Shown: positions 27,480 through 38,626 of the stretch, in pieces
How positions within the stretch are numbered: the first letter of the stretch is position 1
Layout: the number at the start of each line of letters is the position of its first letter
Assembly: GCA_039720395.1 (NCBI GenBank)
Contig: CM077820.1
Span: forward strand, 54,318,196-54,382,195
Direction of reading: 5' to 3'
DNA from: Liquidambar formosana
Taxonomy: Eukaryota > Streptophyta > Magnoliopsida > Saxifragales > Altingiaceae
Length of the DNA: 64,000 nucleotides
Notes under the pieces: model-generated
The model's database searches: none
What the model saw: the letters and a program-made list of their open reading frames with translations, nothing else
Told to the model about the DNA's origin: nothing
Translations under genes and position numbers: made by a program

Positions 27480-29717
27480 GAGAGAGAGAGAGAGAGAGAG
27501 AAGTCAGTATTGCTAATTTTCCATATAATTCATAAGAAAATGACTTTTCTTACATGCGTGTGCAAACAAACAAGTGCATCAGTTCAGTTTCACAAATGAA
27601 ATCATTTTTAGATGCATATAACATGTTGATTGTTCAAACATTTAATTGCAGTAAAGTGCCATAAAACTGGTACACAACAAGTGCAACAAAGGATTCCAAA
27701 AACCAGTTATAAAAAATATCAAGTCAGGGGAAAAGGATATCTTAAAAATATTTCCATGTTGCAGGGTTATGTGCGCAACCATATCAACCCCCACCCTCAT
27801 CGCACAAACTGGACACACCTGCAAACAATAGCACCAATTGTGAGCAAAATCAAAATTCATTCTTCAATAAGCACACCTCATGATAAAACAAAACTTCTCA
27901 TCATACTGTCTGACAAAAAAAAAGTCCTTACAACTCTTAGGATTACTAAAAGAACCCCCACCCACAAACTTCCATAACTGTTCCTTGAAGGGAGTAGGAA
28001 TTCACGTCAAATCATTCCAATCAATGTTTCCAATCTCATAATTAACATCACAAATATTTTGAAATGAACTAACATCACAATTTCTTTGAAATGAACTCCA
28101 CCATTACCAACAGACCACAAGCATCCCTAAATCTCATCCCATCGATGAGCAGTATAAGACCCAAGAAACAGCTAAGAAACATTCAACAAAGAAATTACAA
28201 CAACTAATAACCAAAAACACGTACAAAATCATTTTTTATCTTATATCTTGTAAGGAATCCAGCAGACAAACGAGAAAAAGAAACCAATAGCATAAACATG
28301 CATATAATGATCATGGATATCTACTGCATAAAAACCAAAAAGGGCCAAAGTTTCTAAATTTCTTTCTAATATTGCAAAATTGAGTGAAAGGTCGTGTTCA
28401 AGTCTATGTGATGAAATTCTTCAATGTACTAAAAAAACCAATCATTAATAGCATCAACATACAACATAATAACCATGTTAACCTATGGACCAACAACCAA
28501 AGTAACTTTATAAAACATAAATAAAAGGACACTTAGACTATCTCATAATACAGTTCGTCAATAGACAATAAAGAAGTAATACCCCATTCTTCGCCTCCAC
28601 GGGATGCTCATCGTCGATATGGCAGCACAATCCAACGATGTCAAAATACTCAGAACAGAATGGGCATGGAAATTCCTCCCTTATATCATCGTCTCCATCA
28701 ATTTCTTCAAACCCCATGAACATATCTGCAGCAAAGCCATCCCATATTAATTAAAGCCAAAATAAGAGCAAACAACTAATACCCACTCTGTGACCTTCAA
28801 AACCCCAAGACCCCTATTTGATTGCCAAGAAAACAAAAGAAAAATGAAAGAAAATAATTTGGTTCAAAATTGTGAAACAAGCTTACCTCGAGTAAGCTAC
28901 ATTCTTGTATTGAGCTCGAATGAGTGGACATTTATAATTTCTCAGGTCAAAATAACGAAAAATATAACTTTTTTTCTTCTTTTTCTAAGCAACCAGTTTG
29001 TATTGAGCTCAGTTGAGCGGAGGCTTTTGATTTCTTGTGTCTAATGAAAAAAATAAAAATAAAAAAATTCTAAGATGTAAACTTTCAATTTCTTCTCTTT
29101 TCCTTCATTTTCTCATTTACGAAATGGGAAAATTCCATAAATTTAATAATTTTCGATTTCTTTTCATTTCCTTCATTTTCCCAGCAACCAAAAAGTTATC
29201 CGAAAGTGCTTGCATTTCCTCAGCAACCAAACGGTTCAATTAAACGGAGGGTTTTAATTCTTAAGTCCAGATAACTAAAGCACCTAAAGATTCATTATTT
29301 CTATTTCTTTTATTTTTCTTCATTTTCCAAGCGATTACAGTTGTATTAGGTTCAGCTGAGCGAATCTGTTTAATTCATCGCGTCTAAATAGTCAAAACCT
29401 AATACTCAATTTTTTAATTACTTTTCTTTTCCGTCATTTTCTCAGAAACCAAACAGTACATAGAAACAAAAAAGGGAAGATTTTCCAGCCAAGTAGTTGA
29501 ATTCAATACATACTTCCACTAAACAACACAAAATCTAAGATTCAAAATCTCGATTTCTTTCCTTTCCCTTCATTTTCTCAACAACAAGACCCAAAAAGGA
29601 AAAAAAGAGAGAGAGAGAAAAAGAGAAACTTCAAAGCTCACCAGATCGCGATTGAAGAGCGGATTGATACCGCTTTGAGGCAGAAGACAGACGAGCACTC
29701 CACGAGCTAGCATCCAT
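24015..29717 (-). CDS. Di19-type (drought-induced 19) zinc-finger protein
   Basis: Member of the plant Di19 family, small nuclear Cys2/His2 zinc-finger regulators of drought, salt and light responses. Five exons: 29717-29642, 28725-28583, 27818-27741, 26935-26682 and 24123-24015, giving 219 residues with no frame problem. Residues 1-25 are the family N-terminus MDASSWSARLSSASKRYQSA. Two zinc-finger motifs follow, CPFCSEYFDIVGLCCHIDDE and CPVCAMRVGVDMVAHITLQH. Next come a basic nuclear-localisation stretch (QRKRKSRKGG) and the Di19 C-terminal domain (LSLLRKELREGNLQSLFGGS; ending VHGLLLSTILDDNL). Introns 1, 2 and 4 are GT-AG. Intron 3 (27740-26936) is AT-AC with U12-type signals and splits Phe-Lys from Met-Gln-Arg. 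The gene is divergent from the SYP4 gene and convergent with RING-PHD. Confidence 0.95.
25240..25366 (+). mobile_element. tRNA-derived SINE-like element
   Basis: An A-box-like GGGCTAGCCTAGTGATGAGG (about 25249) is followed by a B-box-like GGGTTCAAACCC at about 25304 and a C run (25330-25349) plus A run (25350-25366). It lies in intron 4 of the Di19 gene on the opposite strand. No target-site duplication was identified. Confidence 0.5.
26095..26330 (+). mobile_element. tRNA-derived SINE
   Basis: A pol III A box, TAGCCCAGTTGG (26103), and B box, GAGTTCGATTCC (about 26163), are spaced as in tRNA-derived SINEs. A body of about 110 bp with GC-rich segments follows, then an A-rich tail from about 26300. 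The segment does not fold as a tRNA. It lies in intron 4 of the Di19 gene, on the opposite strand. Confidence 0.65.
26936..27740 (-). other. U12-type AT-AC intron in the Di19 gene
   Basis: Reading the minus strand, the intron begins ATATCCTTTT at 27740, matching the U12 5' splice-site consensus. It ends TTACTTAACTAAAGATTAC at 26936. The TTACTTAACT at 26954-26945 fits the U12 branch-site consensus TTCCTTAAC, and the branch adenosine is about 12 nt from the AC. Joining here gives Phe-Lys|Met-Gln-Arg-Lys-Arg-Lys, as the family requires, whereas no GT-AG pair nearby does. The intron is about 805 nt. Confidence 0.9.
27217..27500. repeat. GAA/AAG, GT and AG microsatellites
   Basis: An AAG run (about 27213-27243), a GT run (about 27430-27471) and an AG run (27479-27501) lie inside the U12-type intron of Di19. 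Confidence 0.9.
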
Positions 29718-29756
29718 GGCTTTGTACTGTAAAAATTCGAGAGACAGCTTCGAAAT

Positions 29757-30004
29757 CTAAGCCCTTTGAGATGCTACTACTAAAATTAGGGTTTCGAGTG
29801 GTTTTCTTCGGAGTCCGAGCTCAGATTCAGAAGAGAAATGATGAGAAACCCTAGAAATGAAGCGAGAGGAGAGAGAGAGAGGAGATGAGAGAGATGGGTG
29901 GGTAGGTTTTGTTTGAAGGAGTGAGAGAGCTGAGAGATGAGAGAGCTTTTCAGGTGAAATCACCGAAAGGAAGAGCTAGCTGTGTAGTGCAATGTCTTAT
30001 ATAT
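29757..30004 (-). promoter_or_regulatory. Di19 leader and TATA box
   Basis: On the minus strand, TATATAAG at about 30003-29996 is followed by a CT-rich leader of roughly 250 nt with no upstream ATG before the start codon at 29717. The open frame seen in the leader begins with GTG, so it is not counted as a uORF. Confidence 0.55.
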
Positions 30005-31930
30005 GTATATGTATTCACACATACGTATTGATTACGTGAATAGAATTCATCAAAATATTGGCCATGTCACAAATAAAAGTGAAAATTTTAAAATAGAATC
30101 ATTTCTTCCATTTATAAATAGTAATTAATCCTAAAATGATTTTATTTCAGATAATGAATTTATTTTATTATCATCAAATATTATATCTAGTAATTATTGT
30201 AAGAGTTCTACTATACAAGACTAAGACCAACCTAAAATAGTCATTTTATTAATTAATAAAATAGTAGTTAAATCATTTTTGGTTAAATTTTGTGCATCAT
30301 GTTGAGCATGTCTTGCTAGTCAACATTTAACAAAAATATGTCAAATGACCCACTCACCCATATCAAAGTTGTCAAAAATTTTCAACAAACACTATTGGAT
30401 GAAAAAAATCTAATTCTAATTGGTGTGTGCGAGCAAATCACATATATAATTGATCATGTGCGGGATATCCCGTTCGATCATAGCTGTCCGTAAACGATAT
30501 ATACGGGCACATGAATATACGCGTATCGCTCATGGATGACCGTAATCAAACGGGATAATCCAAAATATCACACACACACACATATATATATTGTAATGAA
30601 ATTTTGTACATGAAACTCATCAAGTATCTTTTTTTTTTTTTCTAAGTAACGCACATCTTAGAATTCCTAAAACATCTCCCAAAAATAGGAGAGCTTGTCA
30701 ATACACCTTTGAAGTGTCTTCATTTTTCTTTTTAAAAAAAAAATACTTAAAATGGAATCCACTTATAAGTACTTTTAATATATTTATTTCATTCCTCCCA
30801 TGCCAAAATCCAAACTGGGCCTTAATAATTCATGAATTTCTGAAAAATATATGGCATATATAAAAAGGCTTCAAAACAAGTTGATGTATTGAAAGCGAAA
30901 AGTTTATAATAAAACAAAAAAAAAAAAAAAAAAAGAAGATGTCCTTTTCTGTGACATGTTTTCTCTGGGGCCAGACACATGTTTTTTTGGAACATTACCC
31001 AATAGTCCAGTACAAGTTTGAGGAAGTTTCCATGTGAGACTTATTATCAAAATTTCACCCTTTTCTCTTTTGCATATTTTTGTTCCTTTCTGATTAAGTT
31101 AGCAAGTGTCACTTTCTAATTTACAATTGCTTGATTTCAAAATTTTTTAGAGTTCTATAATTACTTAAAGCAATAAAGAATAAAAAAATAAAAAAATAAA
31201 AAATAGTTTTAAATCAAAATACTGAAATACTCTTAATACGTGGCCAAATTATAAAAGATCTTATTGAAACACATAATTGGATGATGCAGAATGGATAGTA
31301 AATATATTTGTGTTGGATGATTAAACCATCTAAATATCCAAATATTGGAATAACTTTTTTTTTTTTTTTTTATAGAGAAAAACTATATTTTAATGCTTTA
31401 AAAGTTCTTTAAATTTCATGATGTCTTAAGTACTAAGGTGCAAAATGAGTCGACTCGAGTCAAATATTAAGTTACTCAAATCTAGTTCGTTAAATTGACA
31501 AGTTGAAAACAAAACTTTAATTTGACTTGTTTATCTTATGAATAAGTTCAAGCGAATCTTCTGTTAAACTAATTTGAGACCGAATTAAGACGTTTAATTA
31601 TTTAAAATATTAATGAAATTATCAAACTGAAAAATACTTTAAAAATGGATGAGTTTAAAATAATATTTAAGTTCAGCTCATTTATTTCATGAAGGGAGTT
31701 TTTTTATTGAGCCAATCAAACCCGAGTATCTTCACAGGCACCGCCACTAAACTCCCAGCTTATTGGGCCAACTGAGCGTAACTATCCAACTCTCCACGCG
31801 CACCATCGTTCCCCCATTCCTTGATATACCCCCACCCCCTCCGATTTCATACTCGCCGGCGCTCCCCTCGCCGTCCGATCGCCCCAACTCCACCCAACCA
31901 TTTTCCGATTCCTAATTTCCCCTCACTTTC
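30005..31930. other. Divergent intergenic region between Di19 and SYP4
   Basis: About 1.9 kb of AT-rich DNA holding the upstream regions of both genes. It includes the palindrome at 30467-30556. A GC-richer stretch from about 31740 includes a TGGGCC motif near 31766. No TATA box can be placed with confidence for the SYP4 gene. Confidence 0.5.
30467..30556. repeat. Transition-only imperfect palindrome
   Basis: Arms 30467-30505 and 30518-30556 (39 bp each) flank a 12-base centre. The left arm starts ATCCCGTTCGATCA; the reverse complement of the right arm starts ATCCCGTTTGATTA. By my count 23 positions match and all 16 mismatches are transitions, so the purine/pyrimidine pattern is perfectly palindromic. 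It lies in the divergent Di19/SYP4 intergenic region. Confidence 0.75.
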
Positions 31931-32063
31931 CCGCACTTTCTCTCGCTTTCTCGCTCGACCATGAGAAAACGTTGCTCAAAACTCCCATCTCCAGATCTAC
32001 GAAACGCCGGTTTGAAACCTCACATTTAGGTTTTGATTTTGGTTCTAAATTAGGGTCTCAGCA

Positions 32064-33507
32064 ATGGCGATGAGAAATCGAACGCTCGTATTCAGAAAGT
32101 ATCGGGATGCGTTGAAGAGCGTGCGTGTACCGACGAGTTCGTCATCGGCGTCTCCGTCGACGAGCTCAGATGGTGGTCCGGTGATCGAATTGGTCAGCAC
32201 CTCGCTTCTGAACCCTAATCGGTACTTATGCTCCTCTCAGTACCGATGATCCGGGTATCTTCAGGTACCCGACATATATGCATATTTTGAAAATAGCGGA
32301 TTTGTTTTTCGAAGCAATGAGATTGAAAGTGCTTTCATTTTTAGCTTTTTTTGCTTTTATTCATAGTTTGTTTTCATATGTGCCTTTATAATTCATGTAT
32401 CTCTGCACATTCATACGCACACATAGCGGATGCTCTATTTGTAGATTGCCTTTGAATATGCTTCAGGAAGTGTTGGGGAAGATAGATTCAGTGGATTCAA
32501 TATGTGCAGTTGCTAGTGTGGATTTAAAAATGTCGATCTGGGTGGTGTCAATTTTTGGAAATTGATTGTTTTTCTACGAGTTGATAGTTTATAAACCTTT
32601 TCCAATCACCGCCAACACAAATGTACTTCCAACCGCTACCCTCCTCCACAAGCTCTCTTAATCTTCAAAGCCATTTACCCATTAGAGCTTGATTTATGAC
32701 TAATGAAGGCGTAGTTCCAAGCCCACTTACCTCCTTTGGCAAAAAAATAGAATCCCAGCTCACAAGATGTAATTTGAATTCTTCCCCAACCATGCCCATG
32801 AAAAGTCTCTTGGTATCTCTTCGAATCTATAGGTGGTTTATCTATAAGAGGTAGGTGTCGTTTTCATGGTAGTTTGTAATAGTGGAAAGAAGTATTACTA
32901 CAGCTTTCCCACCTAGGAATTAGGATTGTGCATCAATTACTTCTTCACTGTTTTCTTCCAATGAGAGCACCAGGTCATATGATGAGACTATGAGAGGAGT
33001 ATTTGCAAAAAATAGAGCAATGCATGGCACCAAAGTTGTCATTTTATCTCACAAAGCTTATCTACTTTGCCATTTATATTCCTTTCATTTACTGCTGTAA
33101 TATAGTCGGAAAGTGTAACTAAAAAAGGGATATATATTGTTGCTGCAGTAAAGGTGCACTCACAGTGGGCCTACCTCCAGCTTGGGTTGATGTATCGGAA
33201 GAAATTGTGGCAAATGTGCAGCGAGCACGGACTAAAATGGCTGAGTTAGTTAAGGCTCATGCCAAGGCCTTAATGCCCTCGTTTGAAGATGGTAAAGAAG
33301 ATCAATGCAGAATAGAGGCTCTTACCCAGGAGATAACTCATCTGTTGAAGAAATCAGAGAAGAGATTACAGAAACTTTCTGCGGCTGGACCTTCCGAGGA
33401 TTCAAATGTTAGAAAAAATGTACAGGTATGGCTTGATTGCTGTTTCATTTCAGATGCAAATAGTTTTTATCATTGCTTGCAGTATTATGGTCCCCCCCCC
33501 ACCCCCC

Positions 33508-33538
<31 letters not shown>

Positions 33539-36016
33539 AAAGAAAGAGCTTTCTGCCCGTTTCTTAGTTTTTCCATTTCTTGTTTCTGATGCTTCTGTGG
33601 TTCATTAATGTGGTTATGTATCAGACATCATTATAAAATTGGCTGTCTCTATTGAGATGGCATATAGAGAAGAGGATTACATAAACATGTGGTTCTGAGT
33701 TTGTTTGTTTCAGGCCAAAGGATTTTTTTTCTTTCCTTCAAACAAAAAAAAAAAAAAAAATATTGGGAGGATCTTAGATACCCTTCATGGAAATAACTAC
33801 TTCAAACCTACTTGCTTAACTTAAGCAGTTGAATGGTTAGAGTAAGGCTGCATTAGTTGCTGATTAAAAAAGTAAGTGTGTAAGAGTTGGCCATTGTTCA
33901 CTGTTGTTTCAAGAGCAATCCAATTGAACTTCTATTGATTCTGCTTTCCCCCTTCTCACTGATGGTGAGAAATTAGGTGAGTTGTTGTCTTTTCCTTTTT
34001 CCTGGACTCCTGCTCCTTGTGGGGTAAAAGGAATAGGTTATCGAGCTTTCTTGCTCTAAATTAGAGTTTGCTGGAATTCTGGTGGTTGGTCATTCTGAAC
34101 TTTAGTTCATTGCCATAGTTGTGCATTATGGTGTTCACTGTAATCTTATATTAGCAAAAAGCTTCCCAAACTATGGCTATTCTGGTGAACTGTGCTCATG
34201 TTGGGATGTTTTTCTGCAGCGTTCTCTTGCCACTGACCTTCAGAACCTGTCAATGGAGCTTCGCAAGAAACAGTCGACATACTTGAAGCGCCTTCGGCAG
34301 CAAAAGGAGGTCGGAAAGAATTTTCCCTTTTTAACCATACATTGGACAAAAGATAATAGCAGTTTCTACATTCTGAAAGTTGTGGCTCTGCAATTCATAA
34401 TTTTTGCAATGCATGGCCATGTTTTCTGGCGCTCGGAATTGCTTTCTCCTGCATGATTTAGCATTCCTAGGAAAACTGTATTGCTCAGTGCTGTGCATAT
34501 TTCTATTTATTTATCAGTGACTAATCTCATATTGTTTAATGTAATACATTGAACATTCAGTAGCCCAGAAGTATATATTTTCAAAATTTTCCTGATCTAT
34601 TGAATCAAAAAAAAAAACTCCTGATCTATTGCTTTGCATTTTAGGGTCAAGATGGGGTTGATTTGGAGATGAACTTAAATGGGAAAAGATCTACAGTGGA
34701 AGATGATGACTTGGACGACATGGTATGCCCGCATCTTTACCTTCTCACGTTTAATTTTATTGCATTAATTTAATCACAAGAAACATTAGCTACTTTGGTG
34801 TGGACACCAGATCTCGACCACAGATCACACAGGTGTACGAGTGCCGCCGACGCCGCCGGACAGCACACCCATTGACCTTATGGCTGGATACGATGGACTA
34901 TTAGAGAGCTAGAAGATTTTATTACCTTTTTTTTTTAAGACTATTTTAATTTTATTTAGTTTATTTAGATTTCCTTTTTGACTATTATGTCTTATTTCCT
35001 TAATTAGATGTAATGGGCCTATTTAAGGTTCTGAATATTAGGGTTTGAGGCACTTCATTATTATCAAAGAAAACTTACACGTTTGGGCTGTGTTCCAGGC
35101 AAAACCCTAGCTTCTTTCTAGCTTCTTTCTTGCTTCTTTACTGCTTCTTCTTGCTTTCTTTTACTTTGCTGATTTAATCGTGAGTATTGTGTTGTGAACT
35201 GTGACCTTGGTGTGGATGTCCTACATCATACTTGAATAAGTGGAGAGTCTGCTGTCCCCACCCCCTCCTTTTGTTTAAACTCATCAAATTTTGACATGCG
35301 GCGGCTTACCACCATTTTGCATTTTTCTCTCGGTTAAACACTAATATTTTCATACAAATTAAATCTTTAGGGGTTTAATGAGCATCAGATGGCCAAGTTA
35401 AGGAAAAGTGAGGCATTTACAGCAGAAAGGGAGAGAGAAATCCAACAGGTAAGTGAAGGCTCTTGGCTCATTGTTCTTAATGTTCCACACTAACTGGGTG
35501 CTCCATTTTTAATCAACCAAAGGAATTATTTCTTATTTTCTGTAGGTTGTGGAATCAGTTAATGAGCTTGCTCAAATTATGAAGGATTTGTCAGTACTTG
35601 TGATAGACCAGGTTAGAAGCTGCACATCCTCTGTAATAGGTCCATGAACTTCCACTTGGATCCAATGTCTTTAACTGGATTTATTTTTCCATGCAGGGCA
35701 CTATTGTTGATAGAATTGACTACAACATTCAAAATGTTGCAGTATCTGTCGAGGAGGGCTTTAAACAGTTGGAGAAGGTCTTGTTTCTCTTCCTCATTTG
35801 TTATTTTCACCTGAGTTTATGCTTAGCTTATCTTTTTCTTCTTCATCAGTTTTTTAATCTATAGTTTTTGCCAAGCAATGTCATGTTGGGTGTATTTGGT
35901 CTTTGCAGGCAGAGAGAACACAGAGACGAGGGGGGATGGTGAAGTGTGCTACAGTGCTTGTCATTATGTGCTTCATCATGTTGGTCCTCCTAATCCTCAA
36001 GGAGATATTCTTGTGA
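32064..36016 (+). CDS. SYP43: Qa-SNARE of the SYP4 group (SYP41/SYP43-like), apparent +1 frame break in exon 1
   Basis: Tail-anchored Qa-SNARE of the trans-Golgi network that drives membrane fusion for secretory and vacuolar traffic. Exons: 32064-32264, 33149-33425, 34220-34309, 34645-34722, 35371-35448, 35546-35611, 35697-35777 and 35909-36016. The N-terminal helical domain (VGLPPAWVDVSEEIVANVQR) is followed by the SNARE motif with the central Gln in VIDQGTIVDRID. A C-terminal membrane anchor ends LVLLILKEIFL. Exon 1 encodes SLLNPNR, then shifts frame: the expected Ser-Tyr-Ala-Pro-Leu-Ser-Thr-Asp-Asp-Pro-Gly is present in the +1 frame, as if one base were inserted at 32223-32226. Without that base the protein has about 325 residues. 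An alternative donor at 32221|32222 joins exon 2 in frame, skips 14 residues and gives about 311. SYP41 and SYP43 cannot be told apart here. Confidence 0.92.
33492..33541. repeat. Poly(C)/poly(A) tract in SYP4 intron 2
   Basis: A long C run interrupted by one A, followed by an A run. Slippage-prone. Confidence 0.9.
34792..35225. mobile_element. Possible solo LTR remnant in SYP4 intron 4
   Basis: The segment opens with the palindrome TGGTGTGGACACCA and has a TATA-like CCTATTTAAGG at about 35019. A series of GCTTCTTTC-type repeats lies at 35108-35160. It ends in a near copy of the opening (CTTGGTGTGGATGTC at about 35204). The composition resembles plant Copia LTRs, but no TG..CA boundary with a 5-bp duplication could be fixed. 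Confidence 0.3.
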
Positions 36017-36396
36017 TTTGTCAACACAGTTTTCTTTGGATCTCGCCATTTGTTCTTAGAGAGTTGTCTCCCCTGTGACTTTTACACGCTTAGACATACA
36101 TGCTGATATGCCATGCCTAGCAGAAGAATGTGGAATTTTGGATCACCCCTGTTTGCTACACTAGATTAATTTCTTCTTAAACATTTTATTTTTCTTTGTT
36201 GAGGAGGGGGCCATTAACTAAGGGAATGCTGCAGGTAGATGTATAGAGCTTTTACTGTATTTTTACTCCCGTGGCAGGGTGTTTTGCCAAAACCTGGCGT
36301 TGATTCTTTTAATCTTCCTGGGGTTCTTTTTTTTGGGTAGTTTTGTTGTTGTGAGGAGATGAGAATTGTTATCTGTTTGTACCGATTCTTTTGTGC

Positions 36397-36402
36397 AATA
36401 AA
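36397..36402 (+). terminator. Polyadenylation signal, SYP4 gene
   Basis: AATAAA about 380 nt after the SYP4 stop codon, in a T-rich 3' UTR context. Confidence 0.5.
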
Positions 36403-37211
36403 AAAGAATGCACTGCATTTTAGTACTCCAAATCTTCTTTCATACTGAAGGTAAACTGCTTTGAATGCAAGTTCAATCATGTTTGATTTTAATTTGCACA
36501 GCCTGGATGCATTATAATGAGTTGGACTGGTACTGTGCATACAGAAACATGTATCATTATTACCGAGCGTAAGGAAAACAATTTATTATCAGGTTGACAT
36601 TTTTATTGTTGGAAGGGACTACTTGCCAGATCCATTTGGCTTCTACCATGATGTTTCCACTTTCAACTTCCTAGTGTAAATTTTGAGCGAACGGCATTCA
36701 CCGACCATGGCAATAATCGAAACATCTCAGAAGGGCTCTTGAAAGTTTAAAGGTAAAGAAATGGGGGGAAAGAAATAATGCAATGATATACTGCTTGAGA
36801 AACACCCTCCTAGTACTGACCCATTTTATTCTTCTATTTCAAATCAAAATCATTGCCATCTCAAATGCTTGGAATTTGCGCAAGGAAGAAATTTTTGAAG
36901 GAAACCATTTACAAATATCTGTAGCTTTCCTCATTAGGAAATCCATAAAGGATGTTTATTATTATATTTTGGGTACGATAAGAATATTATTATTAGTCAC
37001 CCTATACTCCTCCCTTTTTTTTTTTCCTTTTTTCTTTTTTCTGGGTCACTGTTACCCTATATTATAGCCCCATTAGATAGAGCCCACATAGTTAATATGC
37101 CACGTCTCGGGTCTCGACCCCACCCGAAACAATGCAGACCTTGTACTCTTAATGGTAGAAAACCCGTCCACAATTGTATTTGATATTTTATATAAGCATC
37201 CTTCTCAACAA

Positions 37212-37285
37212 GCTCTCGTAGCTCAGTTGGTTAGAGCACCCGTTTAGTAAGCGGGAGGTCTTGAGTTCGACTCTCAACGAGAGCA
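37212..37285 (+). tRNA. tRNA-Thr (anticodon AGU)
   Basis: A 74-nt cloverleaf. The acceptor stem is GCTCTCG/CGAGAGC with discriminator A. The D arm is GCTCAGTTGGTTAGAGC, with the pol III A box. The anticodon arm is CCCGT-TTAGTAA-GCGGG with AGT at the anticodon, the variable loop AGGTC, and the T arm TTGAGTTCGACTCTCAA with the B box. There is no intron and CCA is not encoded. A CAA motif just upstream and a T run about 3 nt downstream fit plant pol III start and stop signals. It stands alone between the convergent SYP4 and DPD1 genes. Confidence 0.97.
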
Positions 37286-37867
37286 AACTTTTTTTCCATA
37301 TCTATTTCTTTTTCGCTGGACCTTGTTGGATTGCAGGATCCTTCTTTCAAGGAAGTTCTGGCAATGGCAGCCTATATTCCCAGCTGAGAGAGAGGCTAAA
37401 GTGGATAGCGGTCTCCTTTGTGGCTCGGAGTAATGGAATTATGTCGGAGATGGAGTGACTCAGAAGCTGTCCTCAATTTACTGAGAAAATAGAGGTATTG
37501 AATATCATCGATCCTCTTGGGGCACTAGTTATTCAAAGACTGGACGGAGATATCATTGCAAGAGAGAGTGGGATTGTGAGATTTGCCCTCTCCCTCCGTG
37601 AGGGGGTTTGGAATGGGGCTATAGCTCTGAGTCTTCGATGAAACACCCCCCCCAGGGTTGCTGAATATTCAGAGCCTGCATGTTAAGAGTGGTTGCTCGA
37701 TTCTTTGGTTTTCCTTCATTTGCAGAAATAAAAATAAAAATAATTTAGAGTTCATTTTTTATTTCCCAATGTTCACCAGGGTCGGTGAGAGTAACCCATT
37801 TTTCAAAATTGGGACTCACGTTCGAACCTCCTCTTCTAAGAAATGGAGGGCTACAAGACCAGTGGTA

Positions 37868-38085
37868 GAAACTTTTTTTTTTTTTGGGTCGACCCAGTGT
37901 ATCCCTAAAGCTATCAATCAAATGACTAATCACTGTCGCGATGGGTGGGCAACGATAAATCACTGGCTCAAGGATTTTTTCCAAAGTACTGGGACTCGAA
38001 CTCGGGATCTTTCACCTCCACTCGAGACAGCTACTTTAGGGCCAAGTGCCCAACCACTAGACCAACCCACTGGGTTGAAGCTATT
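37868..38085 (-). mobile_element. tRNA-derived SINE, minus strand
   Basis: On the minus strand an A box, TGGTCTAGTGGTTGGGCAC (near 38062-38044), is followed by a B box, GAGTTCGAGTCCC (about 38001-37989), a body, and an A tail seen as a T run on the plus strand at 37871-37882. No tRNA fold is possible. No target-site duplication was found. Confidence 0.6.
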
Positions 38086-38292
38086 CATTTTGTCTTTCTC
38101 TTTCTCTTTGCCTTGTCCATTCTAGCGATTCCAATTCTGACATATGCTCGACCTATTTAAGCTTGACACCACCTAAATGAAAGCTCCACTTGAAAGAAGT
38201 CTAACCTCTTTATCCGGGCAACCCAAAAAAATAAAAAAACAATTGTCTTACCATAATTGTGTTACGATTCCACAATTGTGTTACAATTCTAA

Positions 38293-38415
38293 TGTCCCAC
38301 ATCGGTTAAGTATGAATTTAACCATGTGTATATTAGCTCTTGAGCACCCTCTCTTTGCAAGCCGTTTTTCAACGGTGAGTTCTACCTAAGGGTTCGTATC
38401 ATTTGATATCAGAGT
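38293..38415 (+). mobile_element. TRIM-like LTR with primer-binding site
   Basis: TGTCCCACATCGG at 38293 opens a 109-bp TG..CA unit ending at 38401. After a 2-base gap follows TGATATCAGAGT (38404-38415), two mismatches from TGGTATCAGAGC, the usual plant primer-binding site complementary to initiator tRNA-Met. Such short LTRs are typical of terminal-repeat retrotransposons in miniature. No second LTR was found, so it is a fragment. Confidence 0.6.
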
Positions 38416-38626
38416 TAGCCACCATGTCGAAGTATGGGATCCTGACGTAGTATGGACCGATTTCCGATATATTTGCAGTGTGTCTTCAATGCCAATGTAT
38501 GAACACATACATACATATGAAAACATGTGGTGACCGAGTAAATAATGGCCCAGACATTTTATTGATTAGAATGTGTTAAAATTACAACAAATAGTTGTCA
38601 CAGGAGTGAATGATGACAACTAGAAA

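Noticed and set aside
27217..27500. Regular short repeats considered as a CRISPR array
   Set aside because: Simple GAA, GT and AG microsatellites without spacers, in a plant nuclear intron.
29757..29963. 68-codon frame in the Di19 leader
   Set aside because: It starts with GTG; the leader has no ATG on that strand.
37985..38080. tRNA-like segment on the minus strand
   Set aside because: The pol III boxes are present but there is no cloverleaf; it is better explained as a SINE.
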